Shown here: positions 10,432 to 20,830 of the stretch, one piece after another | How positions within the stretch are numbered: the stretch's first letter is position 1 | How the letters are laid out: each line of letters opens with the position of its first letter | Assembly: GCA_010909165.1 (NCBI GenBank) | Contig: VJWM01000117.1 | Location: forward strand, 620,001-684,000 | DNA: 64,000 nt | DNA from: Anthoceros angustus | Taxonomy: Eukaryota > Streptophyta > Anthocerotopsida > Anthocerotales > Anthocerotaceae | Direction: 5' to 3' | The notes under the pieces: generated by a model | Database searches by the model: none | Told to the model about the DNA's origin: nothing | The model's input: the letters and a program-made list of their open reading frames with translations, nothing else | Translations under genes and position numbers: made by a program

Positions 10432-10891
10432 GAAAATATGGTTGTGTTCTCCATACAGGATAAATAAATGAGCGATAAATAATCGAGCAAAGAAATAGCC
10501 TTGCCGATCGAACTAACCAGAAGAAGATTCCCTTCGAATAGGAGGAAACTCCATTTCCGAGAAACATGTTTGTTTTAGGTCTTGGAAACACTGCGAATCG
10601 AAAAATCATTGAGCAGACATGGATGGGAAGAGAAGAGCGGGCGGTAATTGCCATGGAGGCTCGGAAAAAGAACAATTTGTAGACGAGGACTCAAAAATAG
10701 ATATATTTATCGTTACAGAAAAATGTTATAAATAGCCCGGTTAAGAAAGCCTTAGAATCATGATGGATGAGAACCATGGATGTGATGAGAACCACTTGAT
10801 CTAGATATCTTGCTTCATTTAGCATACCAGTGTATGCTATGTCAAGAAGAAAGGTTTGTCTCCTGATTCAAAAGTAGAGTATGAGGCTCCA
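10432..10891. other. PPR-3 downstream flank
   Basis: No gene seen. The segment 10822-10888 is a direct repeat of 14722-14786. In one frame it reads CYVKKKGLSPDSKVEYEA, which resembles the RNase H region of Ty1/copia elements (usual pattern K-K-Q ... S-S-x-E-A-E-Y). It is probably a small copia fragment. Confidence 0.4.
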
Positions 10892-11756
10892 CACTGGTAC
10901 GGAATACTATTCTCGTCACGGGCCATGGTGTGTGTGATGTTGTTTTTTTGGCTGTACTTTGTTTTTTTGGCTGTACTGTACTCAAATATGCCACGGCATC
11001 TTCAAGATTCCTTCATATAATACACGTATAATACGTGCCACATCAGCCTGGGTAGGGTCGTGCGCGGGCGAAAAACTTTCTATCACACACTTTTGGCCCG
11101 GTGTTCCCATTGTGTCAAGCAGAAGTTTTGTTCTTTGGGTTACGATCACCATACATACATGTTTACACGCGGCAGTGCACACATGCACAGTTTATTTCGC
11201 AAGTTTGGCCCGCGTGCAGGCTTCGCTCTCGCGTGAAGGCTTTGCTCTCCCATGACAGTAGCTACAACATGCACCTAAGGCTTGTGCATCGTGCAGCATA
11301 AGAGGCTCAGCCGAGGCACATGTTTAGGATCCCTTGTCTCATTTCTCGTCACTCCCCTTCATCACATAGCATTTGATGGCCTGGAGAAGGCATCCAGGCC
11401 ACTCTGGACAACCTTCATGCCTTGTCCTGGCCATCAGAAGCATTTGAAGTGATACCCCCAATTTCAAACATAAAACTCCACATTTGGGGTCATGCTTGCA
11501 CAATTGCAATTACAAAAACAAGACAAATGTTCAAGTTTGTGCTCCCACCTCATGGTGGGAGCTCCTCTACCTAGCCATGCTCCACTCAATCCCAAACTGC
11601 AGTAGGGCCACCATCTCCATGCTGAGGCAAGGCCCCTGCTCTTGAGTTGAACTGCCTCAGAGCCTGAGGGGAGCCTCAATGGGAAGGCGGTGTAGCGTGT
11701 AGCAGCATGGCGAGTGTGCGCTCCCGTGGGATTAGAGAGGAACAAAGGCATTCCAC

Positions 11757-12338
11757 ATGAAAGGGAATGGATGGGGGAAAGGGGAATGTGGGATCGGAAG
11801 GGTCCTCACCAACGTGCTTTGTGGCTGGTGCTACCCTAACCACAAGTGGGCAAGAGAAAAAAAGTTTGTGTGCATCATCAGCTTGACGAGATCGGTACAC
11901 CAGGAGGCCCTGGTGGATGCTTTGCTGCACAAGCATGGAGTGAAATGGTTGAGGAACGCCATTGATAGGGTAGTGAAAGGCGTTGGCAGGGCACCACTGT
12001 TGTTTGGTGGGCTTAAGGAGAGGAGATACGAAAAAATATTGGACCTAGTGAGGACAAAGGTTGTCAACGACCTGGGCTACCTGACAAGGTGGCGGGACTT
12101 TTCGAAAGCAAAGAAGGCCCGATTAATCAAGTGTGTGAGGGAGTCCTTTCCAGATTTATTGGTGAAGTTGTGCATAGGTAGACATTTCTCCCAAATGATG
12201 CGCACACGCAATTGTAGGTATGTGGATCTGCGGCGCGTTGGAAGAAAAGAGGGAACTCCTCGAGGAAACCTTCCATGGTGGACGAGGAAGGTGGGAAGAT
12301 GCCTTAGCATGGGCTCAGGAGGAAAAGGGCGCGTTTGA
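11757..12338 (+). CDS. uncharacterised ORF (193 aa) inside the inverted-repeat element
   Basis: The predicted protein is rich in K and R (GGLKERRYEKILDLVRTK, WRDFSKAKKARLIKCVRESF) and has no motif I recognise. Its first 50 codons fall within the inner inverted repeat (11800-11903). A second open frame (12415-12957, + strand, 180 aa, strongly basic and polar) follows in another frame and could be the continuation after an intron or frameshift. Its place in the element suggests a transposon-borne gene or captured fragment. No function is assigned. Confidence 0.35.
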   Translation: MKGNGWGKGECGIGRVLTNVLCGWCYPNHKWAREKKFVCIISLTRSVHQEALVDALLHKHGVKWLRNAIDRVVKGVGRAPLLFGGLKERRYEKILDLVRTKVVNDLGYLTRWRDFSKAKKARLIKCVRESFPDLLVKLCIGRHFSQMMRTRNCRYVDLRRVGRKEGTPRGNLPWWTRKVGRCLSMGSGGKGRV

Positions 12339-12414
12339 GCCTTCAAAGCACGAAAGCGCAGCCAGAGACTAGCAAAAATGGCGGAATGGGTCCAAACCCG
12401 GGAAAGGGTCGGAC

Positions 12415-12957
12415 ATGGGTGTTGTGGTTTCACAAAGCGGTATGGCGCATTACCGCATCTTGAGAATATGGAATGCTAGAAGGAACCACAAACATGGAAG
12501 TGCTATGGGCGATGGCGGGCGATTCGCACGAAATTCCACAGGGCGTTTAGTAAATTATGCCCAAACCCTCGAGATGCAGGCCATTGCCAGGAGCACGTGG
12601 GAAATGACTACGTTGCTGAATGATATAGTTTTGGAGAAGGATCCTCATCTCGTGGCCTTCCCAAGGAGGAGGATAGTGGAAATGGGAGAATCCATCGGAA
12701 CGGATAGTAGGGCAAAGGATGTGAGGAGGCAAGGTATACGAGTCGCACAAGGGGAACCCTCAAACAGTGGTGGAGGACAAGTGACAATGAATGTGCAGGA
12801 AGGTAGGACAAATGGCAGGGGAGAACAGGGGAGAAGTGGAACCCGGAAAGGACAGGCACGTACCCACAGCAACGGTCCACCATGGGAGGACGGGACGTCA
12901 ATTGAGGTAGTAGGCAAGGGAGAACACAAGCAACCATCACACAAGAAAGGGGTGTGA
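12415..12957 (+). CDS. uncharacterised basic ORF (180 aa), possible continuation of the preceding ORF
   Basis: It contains ILRIWNARRNHKHGSA early and a low-complexity G/R/Q/S-rich C-terminal half. The reading frame differs from 11757-12338, with a 76-bp gap. No domain recognised. It may be non-coding; the main reasons to list it are its length and its position inside the element. Confidence 0.25.
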   Translation: MGVVVSQSGMAHYRILRIWNARRNHKHGSAMGDGGRFARNSTGRLVNYAQTLEMQAIARSTWEMTTLLNDIVLEKDPHLVAFPRRRIVEMGESIGTDSRAKDVRRQGIRVAQGEPSNSGGGQVTMNVQEGRTNGRGEQGRSGTRKGQARTHSNGPPWEDGTSIEVVGKGEHKQPSHKKGV

Positions 12958-14732
12958 GTGGCGAGAGAAGGAAATGCTTACACGGTGGGGCCATTAGATG
13001 TCAGTCGGAGGCGGGCGGGGCAATCTGGTGACGCCGTCGGCTGTACGAGGCGATGATGTGGTGGTCCTAGCGACACAGAACGCGTGTTTGGAGGCAGAAC
13101 GGTGCTGGTCATGTTTGTGGAGGAGGGGGGGTGGCACAGGGTGGGTGGAGCAAAAGAAGAACATGTTGGGGAGTCTGGCGTCACAACAAGTGAGAGGTGG
13201 GTCTCTTGTAGCATGGGGCCAGGTACATATGGAGGGAATGGTAGTGTCTAGCGAACATTAAAAGTTGAAACAGGGATGGTCAAGAGGAAGAAGGAAGGCC
13301 GGCGGAGGCGTGGGGTCACACATGTGTAATCGTAAAAAAACGTTGCCGTCAATGGGGGCAGGCACACAAGGGAGGCGAGAGACAGAAATGAGACATTTGT
13401 CGGGATTCCTGCAATTGGTGGTTGGCGGTGTTGACATGGTGACCGTGAGGAAGAGAACAGTGGAGGAAGCGGAGATGTGGCGAGGAAATAGTCTTTGTCT
13501 GATAGTGCATACAAAAGAAATCTGTGGACTATTTCTTTGTCTGTAACTAAAGATATGGATGGCGTGTGATATAGGTATTCCATACACTGGGGCAATGAAG
13601 CCTGAGAATGAGAATCGAATGAAGACTAGCGGTTAAGGAGAAGACAAGACAACTGCGCCGTCCGTTGGGCTGCAATTGTGAGGGTATATAGTTTTCTGGC
13701 AATCGAGTAGCATGCATGAGATGGAGACATTGACAAAATTGTGTCCATCACACTCACTATGGATGTGTATTTGGTTGCGGCACATGTGGGCACGGGCTGA
13801 TACCGAAACGAAATGCATACCCAAATTGATAAGAACCACTTGATCTTTTGCTTCAGTCGGCATACCTATGGAATACCGATATCGTAACGGGCCATCCATA
13901 TCTTTTTAGGGTTCGAAACAGAAAGAAAGAAGTCCCGCCGTATACGGTGGGACTATTTCTTTATGTCACGGATGACCACATCGGCATTCACTGCGGCCCC
14001 CCGGTGTACCGATGTCGTCAAGCTGATGATGCACAAAAATTTTTTTTCTCTTGCCCACTTGTGGTTAGGGTTGCTCCAACCACTACAGGCACGTTTGGTG
14101 AGGACCCTTGTGATGGGCGTTTGTGTGCGTTTGCTCTAGACCCTTGCATTGTTAATCTGCTTTGCAAATATTAGGGTTTTTGTTTGAAATTGGGGGTATC
14201 ACTTCAAATGCTTATGATGGCGTGGACAAGGCATGAAGGTTCATAGTGGCCTGAATGCCTTCTCCATGCCATCAGATGCTATGTGATGAAGGGGAGTGAC
14301 GAGAAATGGGACAAGGGACCTTGAACCCGTGCCTAGGCTGAGCCTCTTATGTTGCACGATGCACTAGTCTTAGGTGCATGTTGTAGCCACTGTCACGCGA
14401 GAGCAAAGCCTGCATGTGGGCCAAACTTGCCGAAATAAACTGTGTATGTGTGCACTACCACGTGTAAACATGTATATGTGGTGATCGTAACCCTAAACCC
14501 CAAAGAACAAAACTTCTGCATGACACAATAGGAACACCATGCCAAAAGTGTGTCATAGAAAGTTTTTTGCCCGCGTATGACCCTACCCAGGCTGATGTGG
14601 CGCGTATTATATGTGTATTATATGAAGGAATCTTGAAGATGCCGTGGCATATTTGAGTACAGTACAGCCCAAAAAAAACATATCACACACACGATGGCTC
14701 GTGACGAGAACAATATTCCATATATGCCAGTG

Positions 14733-15175
14733 TGTACTATGTCAAGAAGAAAGCTTCGTCTCCTGATTCAGAAGCAAAGTATGAGCTACACCCCGGGGCT
14801 ATGAAGCGAAGTCCCGTCATAAAGAGGACTATGTAGCTAGTGAAGCAAGCTTGCGAGGTTTCTCTGTGTGAGGTTAGCTTTACAATCAGATTCATGCAGA
14901 ACTTTTCATCGTCTTGTTTGAGCAGTTGCTTTGCCCCGTGTGAGCTTGCGAGAGATGTTACCGCCCTCTCGGGGCCCGGGGTCCCGAAGCCGTGATTTTG
15001 CTGGTGCTGGTGCTATTGCTGCTAGTGTTGCTGCTATTGGTGGCAATGTTAATGGCACAAGAGGACAAGGTAGACATGCACTAAACTCTAAACCCTAAAT
15101 GCTCCACATGATGGAGGAGAGGTGGCGGCAGGCCCAAGGAGAAGGGGATCCCAAAGTGCAAGCCAGGTTAAGATC
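14733..15175. other. flank between inverted-repeat element and MADS remnant
   Basis: No gene seen. It starts with the copia-like direct repeat (to about 14786) and includes a short GCT/GTT-rich simple stretch near 14998-15050. Confidence 0.4.
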
Positions 15176-15538
15176 ATGAAGATCATGAAGATCAAGCCCA
15201 TCGTGAACCAGCGGCAAACCACGTTCAGGAACCGCAACTTCGGGCTGCAAAAGAAGTTGATGGAGCTGGTGGTGCTGTGCGGCCTAGAGGTATACCTCAT
15301 TTGCTACAGCACCGACATTGGTTCCGACAAGCAGAAAAACAATGAGAGAAACAATCTGTTCTTGGGGACGCCGAGCGGCGAGGCTGTGATCCGGCGCTAC
15401 AAAGCCAAACCCCAAGGAGGAGCAGGAGAAGAGGAAGTAGGACAATACGGCTATGCTCGAAATCTTCATCAAGAAGAACGCAAGCGAGTGGGATTCGTTT
15501 CCATGCACACGTCAGGGCAGCTGCAGTTGATGCACTAG
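15176..15538 (+). pseudogene. degenerate type I (M-gamma-like) MADS-box gene
   Basis: From the ATG at 15176 the frame reads MKIMKIKPIVNQRQTTFRNR, then GLQKKLMELVVLCGLEVYLI and CYSTD. This follows the MADS box layout (R-x-x-TF-x-x-R-x-x-GL-x-KK-x-x-EL-x-x-LC-x-x-E). About 25 residues later comes TPSGEAVIRRYKAKPQ, matching the W-P-S-x-x-E-A pattern seen after the box in M-gamma proteins. The usual N-terminal M-G/A-R-K-K and several basic DNA-contact residues are changed, and the protein is only 120 aa. MADS proteins are DNA-binding transcription factors; this copy is probably non-functional. No neighbour suggests a partner. Confidence 0.55.
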
Positions 15539-15539
15539 T

Positions 15540-17200
15540 CTTTTCTTTAGTCGACTGGACCTTCTTCCGGATCCAGAATGCCATGATGATGGGCTTCACC
15601 CGGTGAACCCAACTTCCACATATCTTCACTTGCAAGACTTGTGATTCACACAATTTGAGAGCTTGGGCGACGTTGCACACATGCTTCGTATTGTCCCACG
15701 TTTGTGAAGGAGGATTCAACAGCCACAAGGGTTTGGCTCCTTTGCATTGCATGCTCAAGGACGTGAGCTCGCCAAGGCATCGATGGCATTGGCAGTTGTG
15801 CCTTCCACCCTGCGGCCATGCACCGTTCCACCAATTTTGCACTTGGAGGTCAAGGAAGAGACTGACTTCTTGGACTCACCTGCATCTTGGGCACTTTCTG
15901 CGGGCCGGACCGGGTGACATGGGAAAATTAATGGCCCTTAATGGCCTTGGGGCCATGGTATCGATGTAGAAGGTAGAAGGGTGGAAGGTGAAACTGGCCT
16001 TGTCTTCGCCAAAACCCCCGCCATGGCATCGATGTCATTGGCTGTTGTGCCTTTGGGCCATTTCCCATGTTACCCGACCCGGCCCCAGAAACTGCACCAG
16101 GTCAGGTGACCACTTTTCTATGCACAGCTCTTCCCAAAAAAATGGAAGGGCTTGAATAACATATTTTACATAATAATTTTATTTTAAAATTTTATTGTTT
16201 GATCTCATCCACATTACTTGAGCGAGCCGTCACGACATAGATAAATAACATAAACAAAAAGGTTACATGAGCAACAGGCACACCCGTTCGATGTTGGCCT
16301 CATAGGCGTCGAGATTAAAGAGTGCAGAATGGGGAAACGGCAAATAGTATTCCCGTTCAACGATATCTAGGGATGGGGTGCACGTGCATGGTCGCCACGC
16401 CTCTATCATTTTTTAGTACCCTCGCTCCCTCCAACCCATGTAGCCGCTTTCGCGAGCTATGGCAAACATGACATCGCGGATAGCGTCGTGGGTGGCGATG
16501 TGATGACCTTCGTGGGGACAACGAGCAAGGTGAACCCCAGAGTCATCGAGGGCAGAGCCACACTCGTAGGTAAGGAGGGAAGATCCCACAGGCTAGAGCA
16601 GTGGTGAAGGTGGTTGGTGCGATGACAAAACCCCGTATAGATGGACGAGCGGAAGCCGCGCCCGCCTTTGCAAACGGGCGGCCGAGCCCTCGTAGACACA
16701 GGGATGGAGGGTCCAAGGAAGAATGACCCGGCCGGCGCTTCTCAAGTAACAATGCTTGCAACTCCCTGAAACCATCGGAGATGAATATCGAGAAAGGAGG
16801 AAATTCCCGCCGAGTATTCGCAGAAAGTATTTCCCTAGCCTGCCTCAACGATATCTAGGGATGGGGCGCACATGCATGGTCACCATGCCTCTATCACAAG
16901 GCGATTTTTTTTTTTGGAGAACTTGAAGACTTTATATAGATATTTCAGAGTATAGATGGAAGTCCAATGGGAGTTTTAGCTTGGAGTAACCACAAGGCAC
17001 TTTGTAATATGGAGGACGTTTAGCATGGAGTAACCCTGTAGGGCACTACCAACTGGAGTTTGTAATCTGAAGGGCCCTGCACAATGCGGGGACCAAGGGC
17101 ATGATATATGGCTAGGGAATGAGTGGCACCCCATGCGAGTACTAATTCATCCCAACAACCCTTGACTATGGAGTTCAAATGAACCCATGTACGGATGTCA
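15540..17200. other. intergenic region with short repeats
   Basis: No gene supported. An inverted repeat of about 30 bp lies at 15902-15937 and 16056-16086 (GGGCCGGACCGGGTGACATG against its reverse complement). A direct repeat of about 55 bp, containing GATATCTAGGGATGGGG, occurs at about 16355-16412 and 16846-16898. The stretch at 16140-16200 is AT-rich. Confidence 0.5.
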
Positions 17201-17204
17201 CTCT

Positions 17205-17740
17205 TTGAAGGAAGGGAAATTCCAATGAATCTATATATGGATGTCACTCCTTAAAGGAAGGGAAGTTCCAATGAACCCATGTCTGGATGTCACTCCTTAA
17301 AGGAAGAGAAGTTCCAATGAACCCATGTCATGATGTCATTCTTTGAAGGAAGGGAAGGCAAAATCTTTTTCGATGCCTCGAAGGAAGGGAAGTTCCAATG
17401 ACCCATGTGTGGATGTCATTCCTTGAAGGAAGGGAAACAAAAGGTTTCGTGCTCGTTCTTCCAATGACCCATCTGTGGATGTCACTCCTTGAAGGAAGGG
17501 AAAGCGAAACCTTTTTCGTGCTGGTTCTTCCAATGACCCATGTGTGGATGTCACTCCTTGAAGGACGGGAAAGAGAAACCGAAACCTTTTTCGTGCTGGT
17601 TCTTCCAATGACCCATGTGTGGATGTCACTCCTTGAAGGACGGAAAAGTGAAACCTTTTTCGTGCTGGTTCTTCCAATGACCCATGTGTGGATGTCACTC
17701 CTTGAAGGAAGGGAAAGTGAAACCTTTTTCGTGCTGGTTC
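17205..17740. repeat. 66-72-bp tandem repeat array, about 8 copies
   Basis: Units contain CCAATGACCCATGTGTGGAT followed by GTCACTCCTTGAAGGAAGGG, and in the right half also a CCTTTTTCGTGCTGGTTCTT segment. The frames are open on both strands because the unit length is often a multiple of three. This is a repeat, not a gene. It is copied again at 19067-19525. Confidence 0.9.
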
Positions 17741-20700
17741 ATAAGGACCAATACCCCTTGTTTCTAGGTACTACTACCAATACGCATCGACGCTGGTATG
17801 ATAAATGCTATGTTAAAAACATATATATTTTGAGATAATATAGACTATTATTCATAAATATCTTTTAATACATCAGTTTTAATCTTTATAATTATGTGGG
17901 ATTTTGAATGCATATGCTACATAAACACATTTAACGGGCACGAGTCCACCACATGTGCACATGAAGTCCCTATCCGCACAAGGCAAGTGTGCACCTCAAG
18001 TCCTTGCCAGCAGAGTCAACAACATGCGACATATGTACATACATACATACGCTGCAACCCGGTCCTTTATAAGGACATACATAGGTACATATGTATATAT
18101 AACCGAGGGCCTGACTGAAGGGTTCTGAAGTGCTATGAGGCATCCCCTTCCTTCACTCAGATCTCGAACCTCCCCGGATATGAACTTGACAATGGCTGCC
18201 CTCTCACTTCCAAATCGCCCTTTCCTCGCAGTGGTAATCCAAAAGAGGAGACACATTAAATTCAGATGTCCCCTCATGGAAAGGGGTGAAGATCCGTTAT
18301 AGCGACCTTTTCTGCTGTCTCAGTTTGAACAGGGATGGCGTTAAGCAAGCATATTCACCCCTCACAAAAAAGCAAGAATCCCTGGCGTACGCACGTGGGC
18401 ACTGGCAAGCTCTCCCTTCTCATGGCCGACCCTTACAACTGCAACAACCATTTGCGAATCGATGCACACGGTACCCATCCCTTACAACAATGTCTCTGTT
18501 CAAGCCTTGACATGATCTCCGTGGAACTGTGGCAGTCACTGCATGCGTATGCGTAGATTCTTCGTTACCACCAGAGGTGTCCACTCGGAGTGTTCAAGAG
18601 ACCAAACGCCAGAGCTAGCTTCTCAGCATGCCCACAAAGCGCATCTTCCTTTTCCTTCTCACACAGTGGCTTCAACACAACACCACTTTGTGTGGGTACA
18701 TGGCCTCCTTCCTGCTTCAGACGTGCATTCGTGCTCTACCTTAAGCGCAATATCCTCCTTTCTCCCACCAGAAATCTATGTACCTGCTTATTCACCTCAA
18801 TGGTCGCCACTGCAGGTTTCTTGTTAGCTCCTGCTAACTTTCTCTGTGTTTCAATCCTGTCTACATCGGTCCACCTACCTGCATCTGCATAGGCATTGGC
18901 CATGAGCACATGCGCAGACGCCCTGAGGTCCAGCCTAACAATGCTTTCAAAACACCACATCGCCCTCTCTATATCCCCGTGACTTTTGCAGGCATTCAAC
19001 AAAGACGTCAAGCCCACAACATTACTTTGGCCCTCACATGATAATAGCATCTCTGCCTCATCTAAAGGAAGGGAAGTTCAATGAACCCATGGATGTCACT
19101 CCTTAAAGGAAGAGAAGTTCCAATGAACCCATGTCATGATGTCATTCTTCTTTGAAGGAAGGAAGGCAAAATCTTTTCGATGCCTCGAAGGAAGGAAGTT
19201 CAATGACCCATGTGTGGATGTCATTCCTTGAAGGAAGGAAACAAAAGGTTTCGTGCTGTTCTTCCAATGACCCATGTGGATGTCACTCCTTGAAGGAAGG
19301 AAAGCGAAACCTTTTCGTCAATTCTTCCAATGACCCATGTGGATGTCACTCCTTGAAGGACGGAAGAGAAAGAAACCTTTTTTAGCTGGTTCTTCCAATG
19401 ACCCATGTGTGGATGTCACTCCTTGAAGGACGGAAAAGTGAAACCTTTTCGTCGGTTCTTCCAATGACCCATGTGTGGATGTCACTCCTTGAAGGAAGGA
19501 AAGTGAAACCTTTTTGCTGGTTCATAAGGACCAATACCCTTGTTTCTAGGTACTACTACCAATACGCATCGACGCTGGTATGATAAATGCTATGTTAAAA
19601 CATATATATTTTGAGATAATATAGACTATTATTCATAAATATCTTTTAATACATCAGTTTTAATCTTTATAATTATGTGGGATTTTGAATGCATATGCTA
19701 CATAAACACATTTAACGGGCACGAGTCCACCACATGTGCACATGAAGTCCCTATCCGCACAAGGCAAGTGTGCACCTCAAGTCCTTGCCAGCAGAGTCAA
19801 CAACATGCGACATATGTACATACATACATACGCTGCAACCTGTCCTTTATAAGGACATAGGTACATGTATATATAACCGAGGCCTGACTGAAGGGTTCTG
19901 AAGTGCTATGAGGCATCCCCTTCCTTCACTCAGATCTCGAACCTCCCCGGATATGAACTTGACAATGGCTGCCCTCACTTCCAAATCGCCCTTTCCTCGC
20001 AGTGGTAATAAAGAGGAGACACATTAAATTCAGATGTCCCCTCATGGAAAGGGGTGAAGATCCGTTATAGCGACCTTTTCTGCTGTCTCAGTTTGAACAG
20101 GGATGGCGTTAAGCAAGCATATTCACCCCTCACAAAAAAGCAAGAATCCCTGGCGTACGCACGTGGGCACTGGCAAGCTCTCCCTTCTCATGGCCGACCC
20201 TTACAACTGCAACAACCATTTGCGAATCGATGCACACGGTACCCATCCCTTACAACAATGTGTCTGTGTTCAAGCCTTGACATGACCTCCGTGGAACTGT
20301 GGCAGTCACCGCACATGCGTAGGTTCTTCGTTACCACAAGAGTCGTCCCACTCGGAGTGTGCAAGAGACCAAACGCCAGAGCCAGCTTCTCAGCATGCCC
20401 ACAAAGCGCATCTTCCTTTTCCTTCTCACACAGTGGCTTCAACACCAGCCTTGTCTGGGGTACATGGCCTCCTTCCTCCTTCAGACGTACATTCGTGCTC
20501 TCGACCTTAAGCGCAATATCCTCCCTTTTTTCTCCCACCAAAAATCTATGTACCTGCTTGTTGACCTCAATGGTCGCCACTGCAGGTCTCTTGTTAGCAC
20601 CTGCTAACTTTCTCTGTGTTTCAATCCTGTCTACATCGGTCCACCTACCTGCATCTGCATAGGCATTGGCCATGAGCACATACGCAGACGCCCATTGAGG

Positions 20701-20830
20701 GTCCAGCCTGACAATGCTGTCAAAACACCACATCGCCCTCGCTAGATCCCCGTGACTTTTGCAGGCATTCAACAAAGACATCAAGCCCACAAGATTACTT
20801 TGGCCCTCACAAGATAATAGCATCTCCTGT
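17255..20830. repeat. tandem segmental duplication of about 1.8 kb (17255-19066 and 19067-20830)
   Basis: The block of minisatellite, AT-rich spacer and 3' end of a minus-strand PPR gene is present twice in direct orientation. The offset is 1811 at the left end and 1768 at GATGCACACG (18461/20229), so the second copy has lost about 43 bases net over 1.2 kb. The junction at 19066/19067 joins the PPR sequence CTCATCTAAA to the minisatellite unit AAAGGAAGGGAAGTT through a TAAA microhomology. This points to unequal crossover or microhomology-mediated duplication, or to an assembly artefact. Confidence 0.85.
18420..19066 (-). pseudogene. 3' fragment of a PPR-DYW:KP gene
   Basis: Read on the minus strand it starts inside the last PPR motif (DEAEMLLSCEGQSNVVGLTS), continues through the E region and KKPAVATIEV, and ends CCSCKGRP with TGA at 18420-18422. 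The frame is lost just after VGERR, and the start is cut at the duplication junction. It is the truncated twin of the PPR-4 3' end. Confidence 0.85.

Larger units (their letters stand above)
10892..14732. mobile_element. 3.8-kb element bounded by long inverted repeats (about 550-580 bp arms)
   Basis: The left arm (10892-11470) is the reverse complement of the right arm (14181-14732), with perhaps 85-90% identity by eye. Matching landmarks are GCCACGGCATCTTCAAGATT versus AATCTTGAAGATGCCGTGGC and CACATCAGCCTGGGTAGGG versus CCCTACCCAGGCTGATGTG. A second inverted pair lies inside it (11800-11903 with 14003-14108). The interior carries two open reading frames of unknown kind. Long terminal inverted repeats suggest a Mutator-like or foldback DNA transposon, but I see no recognisable transposase and no clean target-site duplication. 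Outside the arms a roughly 65-bp copia-like sequence occurs on both sides in direct orientation. Confidence 0.6.

Noticed and set aside
17336-17838. Open frames across the 17.2-17.7 kb and 19.1-19.5 kb arrays
   Set aside because: They are translations of a tandem repeat whose unit is often a multiple of three, with no start context or domain.
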